The position numbers and the translations under genes are program-made. Below the pieces are notes generated by a model. The model had not been told where the DNA came from. It saw nothing but the letters and a program-made list of their open reading frames with translations, and made no database searches. Below are positions 35,755 through 44,603 of a stretch of 64,000 nt of DNA, piece by piece; the stretch's first letter is position 1, and each line of letters begins with the position of its first letter. This DNA comes from an uncultured bacterium (GTDB taxonomy: Bacteria; Pseudomonadota; Gammaproteobacteria; Burkholderiales; Burkholderiaceae_C). The DNA lies in assembly GCA_903928495.1 (NCBI GenBank), contig CAIYQZ010000030.1, positions 124,001 through 188,000 of the forward strand, in the 5' to 3' direction.

Positions 35755-36299
35755 TCGACTTTTTCCCCATCGCTCTGTTTGTGGGCGTGTACAAGCTGTA
35801 CGACATCTACACCGCAACCGCTGTGCTGATGGCCGCCACCGTGGTGCAAACCGGCATCATTTACTCGCTGGACAAGCGGCTGCAGACCATGCAAAAGGTC
35901 ACACTGGCGCTGGTACTGGTGTTTGGCGTGCTGACACTGGTGCTGCAGGACGAGCGCTTCATCAAATGGAAGCCAACGGTGCTGTACTTCAGCATGGCGG
36001 CCGTGCTGGCGCTGGCATTGCTCGTGTGGAAGAAAAACTTCCTGAAGATACTGCTCAGCAGCCAGCTCCAACTGCCCGACCCGGTGTGGGTGCGGCTGAC
36101 GGGCATTTGGGTTGTGTACTTCATTTTCATGGCCACATTGAACGGCTATGTGGCTGCGTACTTCAGCACCGAAGAATGGGTCAACTTCAAGCTCTGGGGC
36201 TACATCTTCCCGGTGTTATTCATCGTGGGCCAGGGCCTGTACATCGCCCGCTACCTGGGTGACCAGCCCGCCGCTGACGGAGCCCCTCATGACCGCTGA
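35742..36299 (+). CDS. yciB: Inner-membrane septation/spanning protein YciB
   Basis: Predicted 185-residue membrane protein of the YciB (IspZ/septation protein A) family; E. coli YciB has 179 residues. It starts [20 protein letters not shown], the family hallmark, and has five hydrophobic segments. Further conserved blocks are [18 protein letters not shown] and [23 protein letters not shown], then [20 protein letters not shown]. In E. coli it affects envelope synthesis and division together with DcrB. The start overlaps the monooxygenase gene by 13 bases and the end overlaps the BolA-like gene by 11, so translation is coupled along the operon. Confidence 0.92.
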   Translation: MRFLIDFFPIALFVGVYKLYDIYTATAVLMAATVVQTGIIYSLDKRLQTMQKVTLALVLVFGVLTLVLQDERFIKWKPTVLYFSMAAVLALALLVWKKNFLKILLSSQLQLPDPVWVRLTGIWVVYFIFMATLNGYVAAYFSTEEWVNFKLWGYIFPVLFIVGQGLYIARYLGDQPAADGAPHDR

Positions 36300-36579
36300 C
36301 ACCCTCAACATCACCGCAGATGCTTTGCATGCAGCACTTACGCAGGCACTGACACCCGTTCACCTGGAAGTGCTGGACGAAAGCGCTGCCCACGCCGGAC
36401 ATGCGGGTGCCAATGGCACAGGCCAAGGCACCCACTTTCGGGTACGCGTGTCGTCACCCGCCATGGTTGGCTTGTCACGGGTCGCCGCACATCGCCTTGT
36501 GTATGATGCGGTGCAAAAATTCACCGACGCCGGGCTCCACGCACTGGCCATTGAAATTCTCCCGTTGCCCCGCACCTGA
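36289..36579 (+). CDS. BolA-family protein
   Basis: Predicted 96-residue BolA-like protein. BolA proteins pair with monothiol glutaredoxins to handle [2Fe-2S] clusters, and E. coli BolA also acts on envelope genes. The core fits the class-II KH-like fold: [34 protein letters not shown], then LVYDAVQKF. The His in [10 protein letters not shown] corresponds to the cluster-binding histidine. Start ATG at 36289 overlaps yciB by 11 bases, a junction seen in related genomes. A peptidyl-prolyl isomerase gene follows after 65 bases. Confidence 0.88.
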   Translation: MTADTLNITADALHAALTQALTPVHLEVLDESAAHAGHAGANGTGQGTHFRVRVSSPAMVGLSRVAAHRLVYDAVQKFTDAGLHALAIEILPLPRT

Positions 36580-36644
36580 ACACCAAGGCTGCATTCAGCA
36601 TCAGGTCACCTTCTTCCCACTCACTCCTCCCTCCCTTGACTCCC

Positions 36645-37424
36645 ATGAAAACCTTGTTGTCTGCCGTGGCCTTTGCCACCCTGTCTTTGACCGCCACTGC
36701 TGCGTTGGCCCAAAACGTGGCCATCGTCAACGGCAAAGCCGTGCCCACATCACGTGTCGAAGCCCTGAGCAACCAGCTGGCCAAGTCTGGCCGCCCCGTC
36801 ACCGACGAAGTGAAGGCGCAGATCAAGGAAGAAGTCATCACGCGTGAAGTCTTCATGCAAGAAGCGCAAAAGCGCGGCCTCGCCGCCAGCCAGGACTTCA
36901 AAGAGCAGATGGAACTGGCCCGCCAGACCATCCTCATCCGTGAGTTGTTTGCCGACTTCCAGAAGAAGAGCCCCGTCACCGACGCTGACCTGAAGGCTGA
37001 ATACGACAAGTTCACCGCAGCCAACAGCGGCAAGGAATACAGCGCCCGCCACATCCTGGTGGAAAAAGAAGAAGAAGCCAAAGACATCGTGGCCCGCCTC
37101 AAAAAGGGCGAGAAGTTTGAAGACATCGCCAAAAAAATGTCCAAAGACCCAGGTTCCGGCGCCAACGGCGGCGATCTGGGCTGGTCCACCGCTGCCAACT
37201 ATGTGCCCGAGTTCAGCCAGGCCATGGTCAAACTTGAAAAAGGCCAGCTGACCGAAACCCCTGTGAAAAGCCAGTTTGGCTGGCACGTCATCCGCCTTGA
37301 GGACACCCGCGACGCCAAGCTGCCTTCGTTTGAAGAATTGAAGCCGCAAATCGCCCAGCAGATGCAACAGGCAAAGCTGGCCGAGTTCCAAAACGATCTG
37401 CGCAAGAAGGCTGTCATCAAGTAA
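36645..37424 (+). CDS. Periplasmic peptidyl-prolyl isomerase, PpiC/parvulin type
   Basis: Predicted 259-residue exported folding catalyst. A signal peptide (ends AALAQ) leads to a helical chaperone-like part containing KAVPTSRVEALSNQL and a parvulin domain from about residue 130. Its hallmarks are YSARHILVEKEEEAKDIVARL, DPGSGANGGDLGW and PVKSQFGWHVIRLEDTR, which hold the active-site His and aromatic pocket. The tail carries a coiled helix (EELKPQIAQQMQQAKLAEF). It resembles the periplasmic PpiC/PrsA-like chaperones that help outer-membrane or exported proteins fold. It is the last gene of the selO-to-ppi run and is followed by a clear terminator. Confidence 0.92.
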   Translation: MKTLLSAVAFATLSLTATAALAQNVAIVNGKAVPTSRVEALSNQLAKSGRPVTDEVKAQIKEEVITREVFMQEAQKRGLAASQDFKEQMELARQTILIRELFADFQKKSPVTDADLKAEYDKFTAANSGKEYSARHILVEKEEEAKDIVARLKKGEKFEDIAKKMSKDPGSGANGGDLGWSTAANYVPEFSQAMVKLEKGQLTETPVKSQFGWHVIRLEDTRDAKLPSFEELKPQIAQQMQQAKLAEFQNDLRKKAVIK

Positions 37425-37463
37425 GGCTGTGCCCTGGGCCAGACCGGCCCTGAAACACACACC

Positions 37464-37490
37464 AAGCGCGGCACACCACCGCGCTTTTTT
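37464..37490 (+). terminator. Rho-independent terminator of the selO-to-isomerase operon
   Basis: AAGCGCGG, a 7-base loop, CCGCGCTT followed by four more T. It lies 40 bases after the isomerase stop codon and before the aminotransferase start. Confidence 0.85.
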
Positions 37491-37506
37491 GTTGCATATT
37501 GCGGGA

Positions 37507-38877
37507 ATGTCCGACACCCACTCCGCCCGCCAGCACCTGAACTGGCCCCGCGCCCTTGCGTTTCTGGCCCATGAGCAGCGCAGGTTCACAGAGCGCAATC
37601 CGATTTCCGCCCGCCTGGCCACCCAAGGCCAACAACACCTGCTGTTTGGTGTGCCCCTGCATTGGATGCAGGATTGGGGTACCCCGTTTGCTCTCCATGT
37701 GGCCCATGCGCAGGGCGCACACGTCACCACAGCAGACGGGCACACCCTCAGCGACTTTTGTCTGGGCGACACAGGCGCCATGTTCGGGCACAGCCCAGCG
37801 CCTGTGGTGCAAGCCCTACAGCTTCAAGTGCAGCGCGGTCTGACCACCATGCTGCCCACCGAAGACGCAGGCGTGGTAGCAGGTGAACTTGCCCGCCGGT
37901 TTGGGCTGCCGCAGTGGCAATTTGCCCTCAGCGCCACCGATGCCAACCGTTTTCTGCTGCGCTGGGTGCGTGCCGCGACCGGCAGACGCAAGCTGCTGGT
38001 GTTCAACGGCTGCTATCACGGCACGGTGGACGATGTGTTTGTGGACCTGGTGCACGGTCAACCCTCCCAGCGCGCCAGCCTGCTGGGCCAGGTGCACGAC
38101 CTGCTGGCCCACACCGTGGTCGTGGAATTCAATGACCTGCCTGCGCTCGAACAGGCCCTCTCCAGCGGTGATGTGGCCTGTGTATTGGCAGAACCCGCCA
38201 TGACCAACGTGGGCATGGTGCTGCCTGACCGAGGCTTCTGGCCGCAGGCACAGGTGCTGATGCGCCGTCACGGCACGCTGCTGGTGCTGGATGAAACCCA
38301 CACCCTCAGCACAGGGCCTGGCGGCTATGCACAGGCGCAAGGACTGGCCCCTGATGCCCTGGTGCTGGGCAAACCGCTGGGCGGGGGCGTGCCCTGCGCC
38401 GCCTACGGCATGAGTGCTGAGTTGGCACAGCGCGCGATACATGCGAAAACTTCAGCGCCGCCCGGCCATTCGGGCATTGGCACCACTCTGAGTGGCGGGA
38501 TGCTGGCCATGGCGGCCATGCGCGCCAACCTGACCCAGGTCATGACGTCCCAGTCCTACACTCAGATGCAGTTGCAGGCCGATGCCCTGGCTCAGGGCTT
38601 GCGCGAACTGCTGGCACGCCAAGGCCAAGACTGGTGTGTGACACAGGTCGGCGCCCGGGTGGAGTTCCAGTTCTGTGCTGCACCGCCACGCAACGGTACC
38701 GAGGCCCAAGCGGCCATGGACAGCGAACTGGAACACCTGTTGCACCTGGCCCTGCTGAACCGGGGCGTGTTGATCACGCCCTTTCACAACATGTTGCTGG
38801 TGTGCCCGGACACCACGCCAACAGACGTGGCACGCCTGCTGGCCGCCCTCGACGATGTGCTGGGACACATCACATGA
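37507..38877 (+). CDS. Class III aminotransferase (glutamate-1-semialdehyde aminomutase-like)
   Basis: Predicted 456-residue PLP enzyme of fold type I. The PLP-binding Lys lies in LVLGKPLGGGVPCAAYGM, and LLVLDETHTLS carries the Asp that contacts the pyridine nitrogen. Other family blocks are GDTGAMFGHSPAPVVQAL and FNGCYHGTVDDVF. The overall shape is like glutamate-1-semialdehyde aminomutases, but sequence drift (FALSATDANRFLLRW) suggests a different amino donor or substrate, and it is not clearly the housekeeping HemL. The ATG at 37507 was chosen, 17 bases after the terminator; an upstream in-frame extension is unsupported. Its stop overlaps the next start (ATGA), so it is paired with the Gfo/Idh/MocA oxidoreductase. 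Confidence 0.85.
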   Translation: MSDTHSARQHLNWPRALAFLAHEQRRFTERNPISARLATQGQQHLLFGVPLHWMQDWGTPFALHVAHAQGAHVTTADGHTLSDFCLGDTGAMFGHSPAPVVQALQLQVQRGLTTMLPTEDAGVVAGELARRFGLPQWQFALSATDANRFLLRWVRAATGRRKLLVFNGCYHGTVDDVFVDLVHGQPSQRASLLGQVHDLLAHTVVVEFNDLPALEQALSSGDVACVLAEPAMTNVGMVLPDRGFWPQAQVLMRRHGTLLVLDETHTLSTGPGGYAQAQGLAPDALVLGKPLGGGVPCAAYGMSAELAQRAIHAKTSAPPGHSGIGTTLSGGMLAMAAMRANLTQVMTSQSYTQMQLQADALAQGLRELLARQGQDWCVTQVGARVEFQFCAAPPRNGTEAQAAMDSELEHLLHLALLNRGVLITPFHNMLLVCPDTTPTDVARLLAALDDVLGHIT

Positions 38878-39944
38878 CCACCACTGCGACACCGATTCGC
38901 GTCGGCATCCTGGGCTACGGTTTCGCCACGGCCACATTCCATGCGCCGCTGGTGGCCAGCGTGCCGGGGCTGCAACTGTGTGCTGTGTCCAGCAGCCAAC
39001 CCGCCAAAGTGCACGCCGACTGGCCCTCCGTTCAGGTGTTCGACTCAACACAGGCGCTGATCAACAGCGACACCGTGGACCTGGTGGTGGTGCCCACGCC
39101 CAACCAGACCCACCATGCGCTGGCCAAAGCGGCATTGCTGGCAGGCAAACATGTGGTGGTGGACAAACCCTTCACCCTGACCGAGGTGGAGGCCGACGAC
39201 CTGGTTCGCACCGCCGACCGGCAACAACGCGTGATGTCGGTGTTTCACAACCGCCGTTGGGACGCCGACTTTCTGACGCTGCAAGCCTTGCTGGCCAGTG
39301 GTGTGCTCGGGCGTGTCACGCAGTTTGCCTCGCACTTTGACCGTTTTCGACCCCAAGTGCGCAATCGCTGGCGCGAGTCGGGCGAGCCAGGCAGTGGCCT
39401 GTGGTTTGACCTGGGGCCCCACCTGCTCGACCAGGCGCTGCTGCTGTTCGGCGAGCCCGCCAGCCTGATGCTGAACCTGCAACGCCAACGCGACGGTGCG
39501 CTGGCAGACGATGGTTTCCATGCCGTGCTGCGCTACCCGCCGCTGGCCGGAGGCCAAGCCAACCCGCTGTGTGTGGTGCTGCACGCCAGTGCATTGGCCG
39601 CCCAACCTGGACTGCGGTTCGTGGTGCATGGCACACGCGGCAGCTTCACCAAACACGGGCTAGACCCGCAGGAAGACGCGCTCAAAGCCGGTTTGAGGCC
39701 AGGCAGCAAGGGCTGGGGCGAAGACCCCCAGCCTGGCCAGCTGAGCGCCTTGCCCGAAGGTGCAGGGCCTGATGCCGTGCTGCAACTCAGCTCGCCGGCT
39801 CACCGTGCCGGTGACCACAGCCGCTTCTACGCAGGCGTGCGCGATGCCATTGCACACGGCGCGCCCAACCCGGTGCCGCCCCACGAGGCACAGGCTGTCA
39901 TGCGCTGGCTGGAGCACGGATGGCGCAACGCCCAATGGGGCTGA
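38874..39944 (+). CDS. Gfo/Idh/MocA-family NAD(P)-dependent oxidoreductase
   Basis: Predicted 356-residue two-domain dehydrogenase. The N-terminal Rossmann part has VGILGYGFATATFHAPLVA and VVVPTPNQTHHALAKAALLAG; the dinucleotide lobe ends in KHVVVDKPFTLTEVEADDL, which contains the conserved Glu/Lys-Pro motif of the family. The C-terminal part has SVFHNRRWDADFLTLQAL and SGLWFDLGPHLLDQALLLFG, where the His is part of the usual substrate site. Closest in pattern to the YdgJ/inositol-type oxidoreductases. The start overlaps the aminotransferase stop by 4 bases. The pairing with a transaminase hints at amino-sugar or oxo-acid chemistry, which is inference. Confidence 0.9.
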   Translation: MTTTATPIRVGILGYGFATATFHAPLVASVPGLQLCAVSSSQPAKVHADWPSVQVFDSTQALINSDTVDLVVVPTPNQTHHALAKAALLAGKHVVVDKPFTLTEVEADDLVRTADRQQRVMSVFHNRRWDADFLTLQALLASGVLGRVTQFASHFDRFRPQVRNRWRESGEPGSGLWFDLGPHLLDQALLLFGEPASLMLNLQRQRDGALADDGFHAVLRYPPLAGGQANPLCVVLHASALAAQPGLRFVVHGTRGSFTKHGLDPQEDALKAGLRPGSKGWGEDPQPGQLSALPEGAGPDAVLQLSSPAHRAGDHSRFYAGVRDAIAHGAPNPVPPHEAQAVMRWLEHGWRNAQWG

Positions 39945-40023
39945 AATTCGGTCCACGCCCACAGCCCGCTGCCCAACACTGGCATGATCGCGGGTTTTCG
40001 ACTTTTTTCTGGCCCCTAGCCTC

Positions 40024-41034
40024 ATGAGCATTACCTTCAACGCCCACCCCCTTCTGGCCCCTGCCCGTGACAGCGCGCCTGCGCTCGGCGGCGCACCGTC
40101 CGCCATGGCATCGGCCCTGGCCAACGCACTGGGTCTGGGCCAAACTGCCACCTCTGACGTAACAACACCTGCAGGGACAGACACACAGGCCGATCGCCCA
40201 CTGCAGGCAGGCGAGTCACGCCCCCGTGGGTCCCGCCCGGCGCAAGGCCCCCGCAAGGCTGGCCGTTCTGAGCGTGGTGACACCCCCCGCCCCCATGCAC
40301 GGGAAGGTGCACGGCATCAGCCAGGCGATCGCCCTGCCCGCCCGCAGCGCCCCGCAAAACCCACCAACCCGGTGCTGCTCAAACTTTCCGAGATGTACCC
40401 TGCCTTGTTTGGCGAGGTCGCACTGCCACTCAAACGGGGCGTGTTTCAGGACCTGATGGCGGCCCACCCGGAAGCGTTTGACAAAGCGGCCCTCAAAGAA
40501 GCACTGGGCCAGCACACCCGCGGCACCCGCTACCTGAAAGCCATGTCTGAAGGCCTTGCCCGCCATGACCTGCAAGGCCAGCCCGTGGAAGCCCTCGCCC
40601 TGGAACACGCCTATCACGCGCTACTGGAAGTCTTCAAGCGCCGACATGCGCGCACCGGTGAAGACGTGCGCGCAACCCTGCAAACCCGCATGCTGCACAT
40701 GCTCGACAGCTCCGGCCTGCACCGCGACGACTTTGCCCAGCGTGTTCGCACCAAAGACGAAGCGGCCAATGCTTTGCTGGACGCCGTGTTGGCGCATGCC
40801 TCCGAACGCGCGGCAAAAGACGAAGCCCTGCACCGGGCCCATGCCGCCAGCGGAATGAGTGTGGAAGACTTTGCCGGTTCCTACGGCATGGACGCCGCCA
40901 CCGTGGCGCAGTCGCTGGCCCGCGCAGCGCTGGTGCCCCTGCCTGCCGCTGAAGCGGTTGAGGCCCCGGTCAGCGCGCAGCCCACAACCACAGAAGCCCC
41001 ATCAGCACTGGCTGATGCAGCATGTAGTAGCTGA
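40024..41034 (+). CDS. ProQ/FinO-domain RNA chaperone
   Basis: Predicted 336-residue RNA-binding protein. A disordered, Arg/Pro/Ala-rich N-terminal arm (1-112) leads to a ProQ/FinO domain (about 115-205) with LSEMYPALFGEVALPLKRGV, ALKEALGQHTRGTRYLKAM and HDLQGQPVEAL, the concave RNA-binding face of the family. A further helical, Ala-rich C-terminal part follows. Such proteins stabilise or match small RNAs and mRNA 3' ends. Compared with E. coli ProQ (232 residues) it is longer at both ends and has the domain in the middle. The last 65 bases of the gene overlap the convergent DUF1624 gene. Confidence 0.88.
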   Translation: MSITFNAHPLLAPARDSAPALGGAPSAMASALANALGLGQTATSDVTTPAGTDTQADRPLQAGESRPRGSRPAQGPRKAGRSERGDTPRPHAREGARHQPGDRPARPQRPAKPTNPVLLKLSEMYPALFGEVALPLKRGVFQDLMAAHPEAFDKAALKEALGQHTRGTRYLKAMSEGLARHDLQGQPVEALALEHAYHALLEVFKRRHARTGEDVRATLQTRMLHMLDSSGLHRDDFAQRVRTKDEAANALLDAVLAHASERAAKDEALHRAHAASGMSVEDFAGSYGMDAATVAQSLARAALVPLPAAEAVEAPVSAQPTTTEAPSALADAACSS

Positions 41035-41752
41035 GGCTCCAGCGGCCCGGAAGGGCCAGCACCTGCCAGGCCCGTGCGCCGCCACTGAACCAATGTGGCC
41101 GGTGGCGCAGGACCCACAACCCTGCGGCAAGCCCCCACCACACGGCGGCCAGCCAGGGCACCAGGGGCACATAGTCTTCGGTGATGGGTTTGCGGCTGAT
41201 CAACCCCAGCCAGTTGAACCATTTTTCATTGAAAAAGCTGGCTCCAGCGCTCATTGGTATTGATGCTCCAGCTATGAACTTCAATGCCACAGCCAAGCCA
41301 CCAGCCAACCACAAACCGCGCCCCCAGCCTGCGCTCAACCGCGCCACGATCAGCATCACGGCCAGGCCGTGCAGTACCCCGAAGTAAATGAAGCTGCCGG
41401 GAAACACCAGCGCCGACCCGGCCGAGACCAACAGCGCACAACCTGCCACCTGAGCCCAACGCCGCCAGAAGCGCCCATCCAGCCGCTGCCACGCAGGCCG
41501 TGCCAGCAGCCCCTGCTGGTGCACCGCCACCGCCTGCCCAAGCCCGGCAGTGAACAGAAACAGGCTGACGATGGCGGTGCGTTGCCAGGTCCAAAACGGA
41601 TCGGCGTAAAAGTTTTGTTTGGGAATGAGTCCGAAAAAATTCAGGTCAAAACTGAAATGGAACACCGTCATCCACACCATGGCCACGGTGCGCAAGGCAT
41701 CCAGCCGGTCAAAGCGGTAGTGGCCTGCTGCGGTGGAGTGTCTTTGGCTCAT
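40970..41752 (-). CDS. DUF1624 membrane acyltransferase (heparan-alpha-glucosaminide N-acetyltransferase-like)
   Basis: Predicted 260-residue inner-membrane protein with about seven hydrophobic segments. Landmarks are RFDRLDALRTVAMVWMTVFHFSFD, the typical DALR..AM..M..FH.S.D start of DUF1624/HGSNAT-like proteins, and SRKPITEDYVPLVPW and GRWSLSYYMLHQPVLMGLLW at the end. The family is thought to move acyl groups across or onto membranes. Residues about 157-175 (KFIAGASIPMSAGASFF) are encoded by a diverged dispersed repeat. Its 3' end overlaps the convergent proQ-like gene by 65 bases, and its ATG overlaps the alpha/beta-hydrolase stop by 4. Confidence 0.85.
   Translation of the reverse strand: MSQRHSTAAGHYRFDRLDALRTVAMVWMTVFHFSFDLNFFGLIPKQNFYADPFWTWQRTAIVSLFLFTAGLGQAVAVHQQGLLARPAWQRLDGRFWRRWAQVAGCALLVSAGSALVFPGSFIYFGVLHGLAVMLIVARLSAGWGRGLWLAGGLAVALKFIAGASIPMSAGASFFNEKWFNWLGLISRKPITEDYVPLVPWLAAVWWGLAAGLWVLRHRPHWFSGGARAWQVLALPGRWSLSYYMLHQPVLMGLLWLWAAR
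41228..41284 (-). repeat. Dispersed palindromic repeat, diverged copy within the DUF1624 gene
   Basis: On the minus strand ATAGCTGG, then CAATACCAATGAGCGCTGGAGCC and a T-rich end. AGCTGG at 41236-41241 and CCAGCT at 41268-41273 form the outer arms. The right part, TGAGCGCTGGAGCC, aligns with TCAAGCGGTAGAGGCC of the intergenic copy. The reading frame is kept. Confidence 0.5.
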
Positions 41753-42513
41753 GCGGCCTGAACCAGCAAGCGGGCCAACTCTGCCGGGGCACTCACCATG
41801 GGGTCGTGCCCAGTGGCCAGTTCGTGCACCACCCAGCCCGGCTCAGAGCGCACCCGCTGACGCATCACCGCGATGGTGGGCAGCGCGGGTTGAACGCAGT
41901 CAATGAATGTGCGGGGCAACGCGGCCACCGCTGCTGCATTGAACTGCAAGGCGTCTTGATACACGCCCAGCGGCTGGGGCGTCTGGCGGCGGTTGACCCA
42001 CTCGCGGTCCGCCCCCTCCAGCCCAAACACCGACGCATCGGGCGGGGGAATGGCAATGCCTGCGCCTTTGTCTGCAGCCAATGCAACCCGCGCCGCCACC
42101 GTTTCTGGGGTGTGCTGGCTGCTCCAGCTTTCGCCGGGGTGCGGCGTGACCGCGTCCACGTACACAAGTCCTTGCAACGTGGCAGTGGGCTGGGAGCGTT
42201 TGAGCAGTTCATCGGCCACCCCGGTGATGACCAATCCCCCGTAGCTGTGCCCCACCAGCAGCACCCGGCCCAGCTCCAGGGTGTCGATCAGGCCCAGCAC
42301 ATCGGCAATGTGCGTGGACAGGCGAATCTGCCCCGACAACAAATGCGCCCTCTCGCCCACACCCGTCAGGGTGACGGCGTGCGCGGCGAGCCCTTGCTCT
42401 TGCAGCAGCGGCAACACACGCTGCCAGCACCAGCCTCCGTGCCATGCGCCGTGTACCAGCACGATGGTGGGGCGCTCCGAGGGGGTGTTTGACGCGGTCT
42501 GGTTGGTGTTCAT
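41749..42513 (-). CDS. Alpha/beta-hydrolase (esterase/hydroxynitrile lyase-like)
   Basis: Predicted 254-residue cytoplasmic hydrolase. IVLVHGAWHGGWCWQRVLP at the start gives the oxyanion HG, LLVGHSYGGLVITGVA near residue 85 gives the nucleophile elbow with Ser, and the acid/His pair is probably Asp in FIDCVQP and His in ATGHDPMVSAP at the end. The pattern HGAWHGGWCW and GHSYGG resembles pheophorbidase/salicylate-esterase-type small hydrolases. The ATG at 42513 was chosen for GGAGAA upstream. Its stop overlaps the DUF1624 start by 4 bases, so the two form a unit. The divergent rlhA gene starts 50 bases away. Confidence 0.85.
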   Translation of the reverse strand: MNTNQTASNTPSERPTIVLVHGAWHGGWCWQRVLPLLQEQGLAAHAVTLTGVGERAHLLSGQIRLSTHIADVLGLIDTLELGRVLLVGHSYGGLVITGVADELLKRSQPTATLQGLVYVDAVTPHPGESWSSQHTPETVAARVALAADKGAGIAIPPPDASVFGLEGADREWVNRRQTPQPLGVYQDALQFNAAAVAALPRTFIDCVQPALPTIAVMRQRVRSEPGWVVHELATGHDPMVSAPAELARLLVQAA

Positions 42514-42563
42514 GTGGGTTCTCCGGGACAATCGGCTTCCTTTTTCGATTTTGCCTGCCTCCG

Positions 42564-44576
42564 ATGCTTGCCCACCAGCTTGAACTGCTTTCCCCCGCCC
42601 GCACCGCCGACATCGGCATAGAGGCCATCAACCACGGCGCTGATGCGGTGTACATCGGCGGGCCCGGATTTGGGGCGCGCAGCAGTGCCGACAACCCGGT
42701 GCAAGACATTGCACGGTTGGTGAAGCACGCACACCGCTTTCACAGCCGCATTTTTGTGACGGTGAACACCATCCTGCGCGACGACGAGCTGGAAGCTGCG
42801 CGCAAGCTCATCCGCCAGTTGTACGACGCAGGCGTGGACGCGCTCATCATCCAGGACATGGGCCTGTTGGAACTCGACCTGCCGCCCATCCAACTGCACG
42901 CCAGCACCCAAACAGACATCCGCACCCCCGAAAAGGCCCGCTTCCTGCAAGACGCGGGGCTGAGCCAGCTGGTGCTGGCCCGCGAGCTGACGCTGGCGCA
43001 AATAGCTGGCATTGACATGGCCCTTGGCCCGCATGGGCAAGGCAACCGAGCGGCGCTGGAGTTTTTTGTGCACGGTGCACTGTGCGTGGCCTACAGCGGC
43101 CAGTGCTTCATCAGCCACGCGCACACCGGGCGCAGTGCCAACCGGGGCGATTGCAGCCAGGCGTGCCGACTGCCCTACCAGGTGCTGGACGACAAAGGCC
43201 GCTTTGTGGCGCACGACAAACAAGTGCTCAGCATGAAGGACAACAACCAGAGCGCAAACATGGAGGCTCTGATCGATGCGGGCATCCGCAGCTTCAAAAT
43301 AGAAGGCCGCTACAAGGACATGGGGTATGTGAAGAACATCACCGCCCATTACCGCACGCTGCTGGACGAGATTCTGGAGCGCCGTCCCGAACTGGCCGCC
43401 ACCTCCAGCGGGCACTGCACCTACACCTTCACGCCCGACCCGGACCAGAACTTCAACCGCGAATTCACCGACTACTTTGTGCAAGGCCGCAAAGAAGACA
43501 TCGGCGCATTTGACAGCCCCAAAAACCCGGGCCAGCCCATAGGCTGGGTGACCAAGGTCAGCAGCGGACTGGGCCACGGCAAAGACTTCATCGAGTTGGA
43601 AACCACCGACCCCGCAACCGTGCTGCAAAACGGCGATGGCCTGTGCTACCACGACTTGCAAAAAGAACTGGTGGGCCTGCAGACCAACCGGGTGGAAGCC
43701 CTGCCATCGGCAACCCAAGGTGCTCCCACCCAGCTGTGGCGCGTGTACCCAAAAGACCCCATGGCCAGCTTCAAAGACCTGCGCAAGGGCCGCGAAATCA
43801 ACCGCAACCGCAGCATGGACTGGGTGCGCACGCTCGACAAAAAGTCGGCAGACCGCCGCATCAACGTTTGGATGACACTGACCGACCCCGTGCCAGGCCA
43901 GCTCAGCCTGACACTGACTGATGAAGACGGCCACACCGCCCAGGCAACAGCCACCCTCTCACTGACGCCTGCACGCGACGCAGCCCAAGGCCCGCACAAG
44001 CTCAAAGAGCAGTTGGCCCGTCTGGGCGACTCGGTGTTTGAAGCGCTGGACGTGACCGTGCAACTCAGCCAGCCCTGGTTTGTGCCTGCCTCCGCCCTGA
44101 ACGCCTTGCGCCGCGAAGCGGTCGAGGCGCTGGAAGCCCAACGCATCAAGGCTTGTACCCGCTTGCCAAGGGCAAAACCTGCTGAACCGCCCACACCCTA
44201 CCCCGAAGACACGCTGACCTACCTTGCCAATGTCTTCAATCACAAAGCGCGAGACTTCTACGCAAAGCACGGCGTGAAAGTGATTGCCGCTGCTTATGAA
44301 GCCAACGAGGAAGAAGGTGAGGTGAGCCTGATGATCACCAAGCACTGCGTGCGCTTCTCCTTAAGCCTGTGCCCCAAACAGGCCAAAGGCGTGACAGGCG
44401 TGCAAGGCACCGTGAAGGCCGAGCCGCTGACATTGGTCAACGGCAAAGACACCCTCACCCTGCGCTTTGACTGCAAACCCTGCGAAATGCATGTGGTGGG
44501 CAAGATCCGCCCGAACGTGCTGGCCGGTGCGGCCAGTGCACCGTTGAAGTTTTACAAAGCGCGGCCGGTGCACTGA
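42564..44576 (+). CDS. rlhA: 23S rRNA 5-hydroxycytidine C2501 synthase (U32-type, RlhA)
   Basis: Predicted 670-residue protein matching E. coli RlhA (YdcP, 653 residues), which hydroxylates C2501 of 23S rRNA using prephenate-derived or iron-sulfur-dependent chemistry. It opens LELLSPARTADIGIEAINHG, followed by IGGPGFGARSSA and LHASTQTDIRTPEKA. The cysteine-rich centre GALCVAYSGQCFIS and RGDCSQACRLPYQ (residues about 173-205) supplies the candidate iron-sulfur ligands. SFKIEGRYKDMGYVKNITAHY is also highly conserved. The C-terminal half with KHCVRFSLSLC and FDCKPCEMHVVG carries further cysteines. It starts in the 50-base gap shared with the divergent hydrolase. High confidence from sequence; reaction is from the E. 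coli protein. Confidence 0.92.
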   Translation: MLAHQLELLSPARTADIGIEAINHGADAVYIGGPGFGARSSADNPVQDIARLVKHAHRFHSRIFVTVNTILRDDELEAARKLIRQLYDAGVDALIIQDMGLLELDLPPIQLHASTQTDIRTPEKARFLQDAGLSQLVLARELTLAQIAGIDMALGPHGQGNRAALEFFVHGALCVAYSGQCFISHAHTGRSANRGDCSQACRLPYQVLDDKGRFVAHDKQVLSMKDNNQSANMEALIDAGIRSFKIEGRYKDMGYVKNITAHYRTLLDEILERRPELAATSSGHCTYTFTPDPDQNFNREFTDYFVQGRKEDIGAFDSPKNPGQPIGWVTKVSSGLGHGKDFIELETTDPATVLQNGDGLCYHDLQKELVGLQTNRVEALPSATQGAPTQLWRVYPKDPMASFKDLRKGREINRNRSMDWVRTLDKKSADRRINVWMTLTDPVPGQLSLTLTDEDGHTAQATATLSLTPARDAAQGPHKLKEQLARLGDSVFEALDVTVQLSQPWFVPASALNALRREAVEALEAQRIKACTRLPRAKPAEPPTPYPEDTLTYLANVFNHKARDFYAKHGVKVIAAAYEANEEEGEVSLMITKHCVRFSLSLCPKQAKGVTGVQGTVKAEPLTLVNGKDTLTLRFDCKPCEMHVVGKIRPNVLAGAASAPLKFYKARPVH

Positions 44577-44603
44577 GCGGCGCCAAACCCCAGCGAAGAT
44601 CCA

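Noticed and set aside
42510-43934. A 474-codon minus-strand frame opposite rlhA
   Set aside because: Antisense shadow of a well-supported gene, with no motifs.
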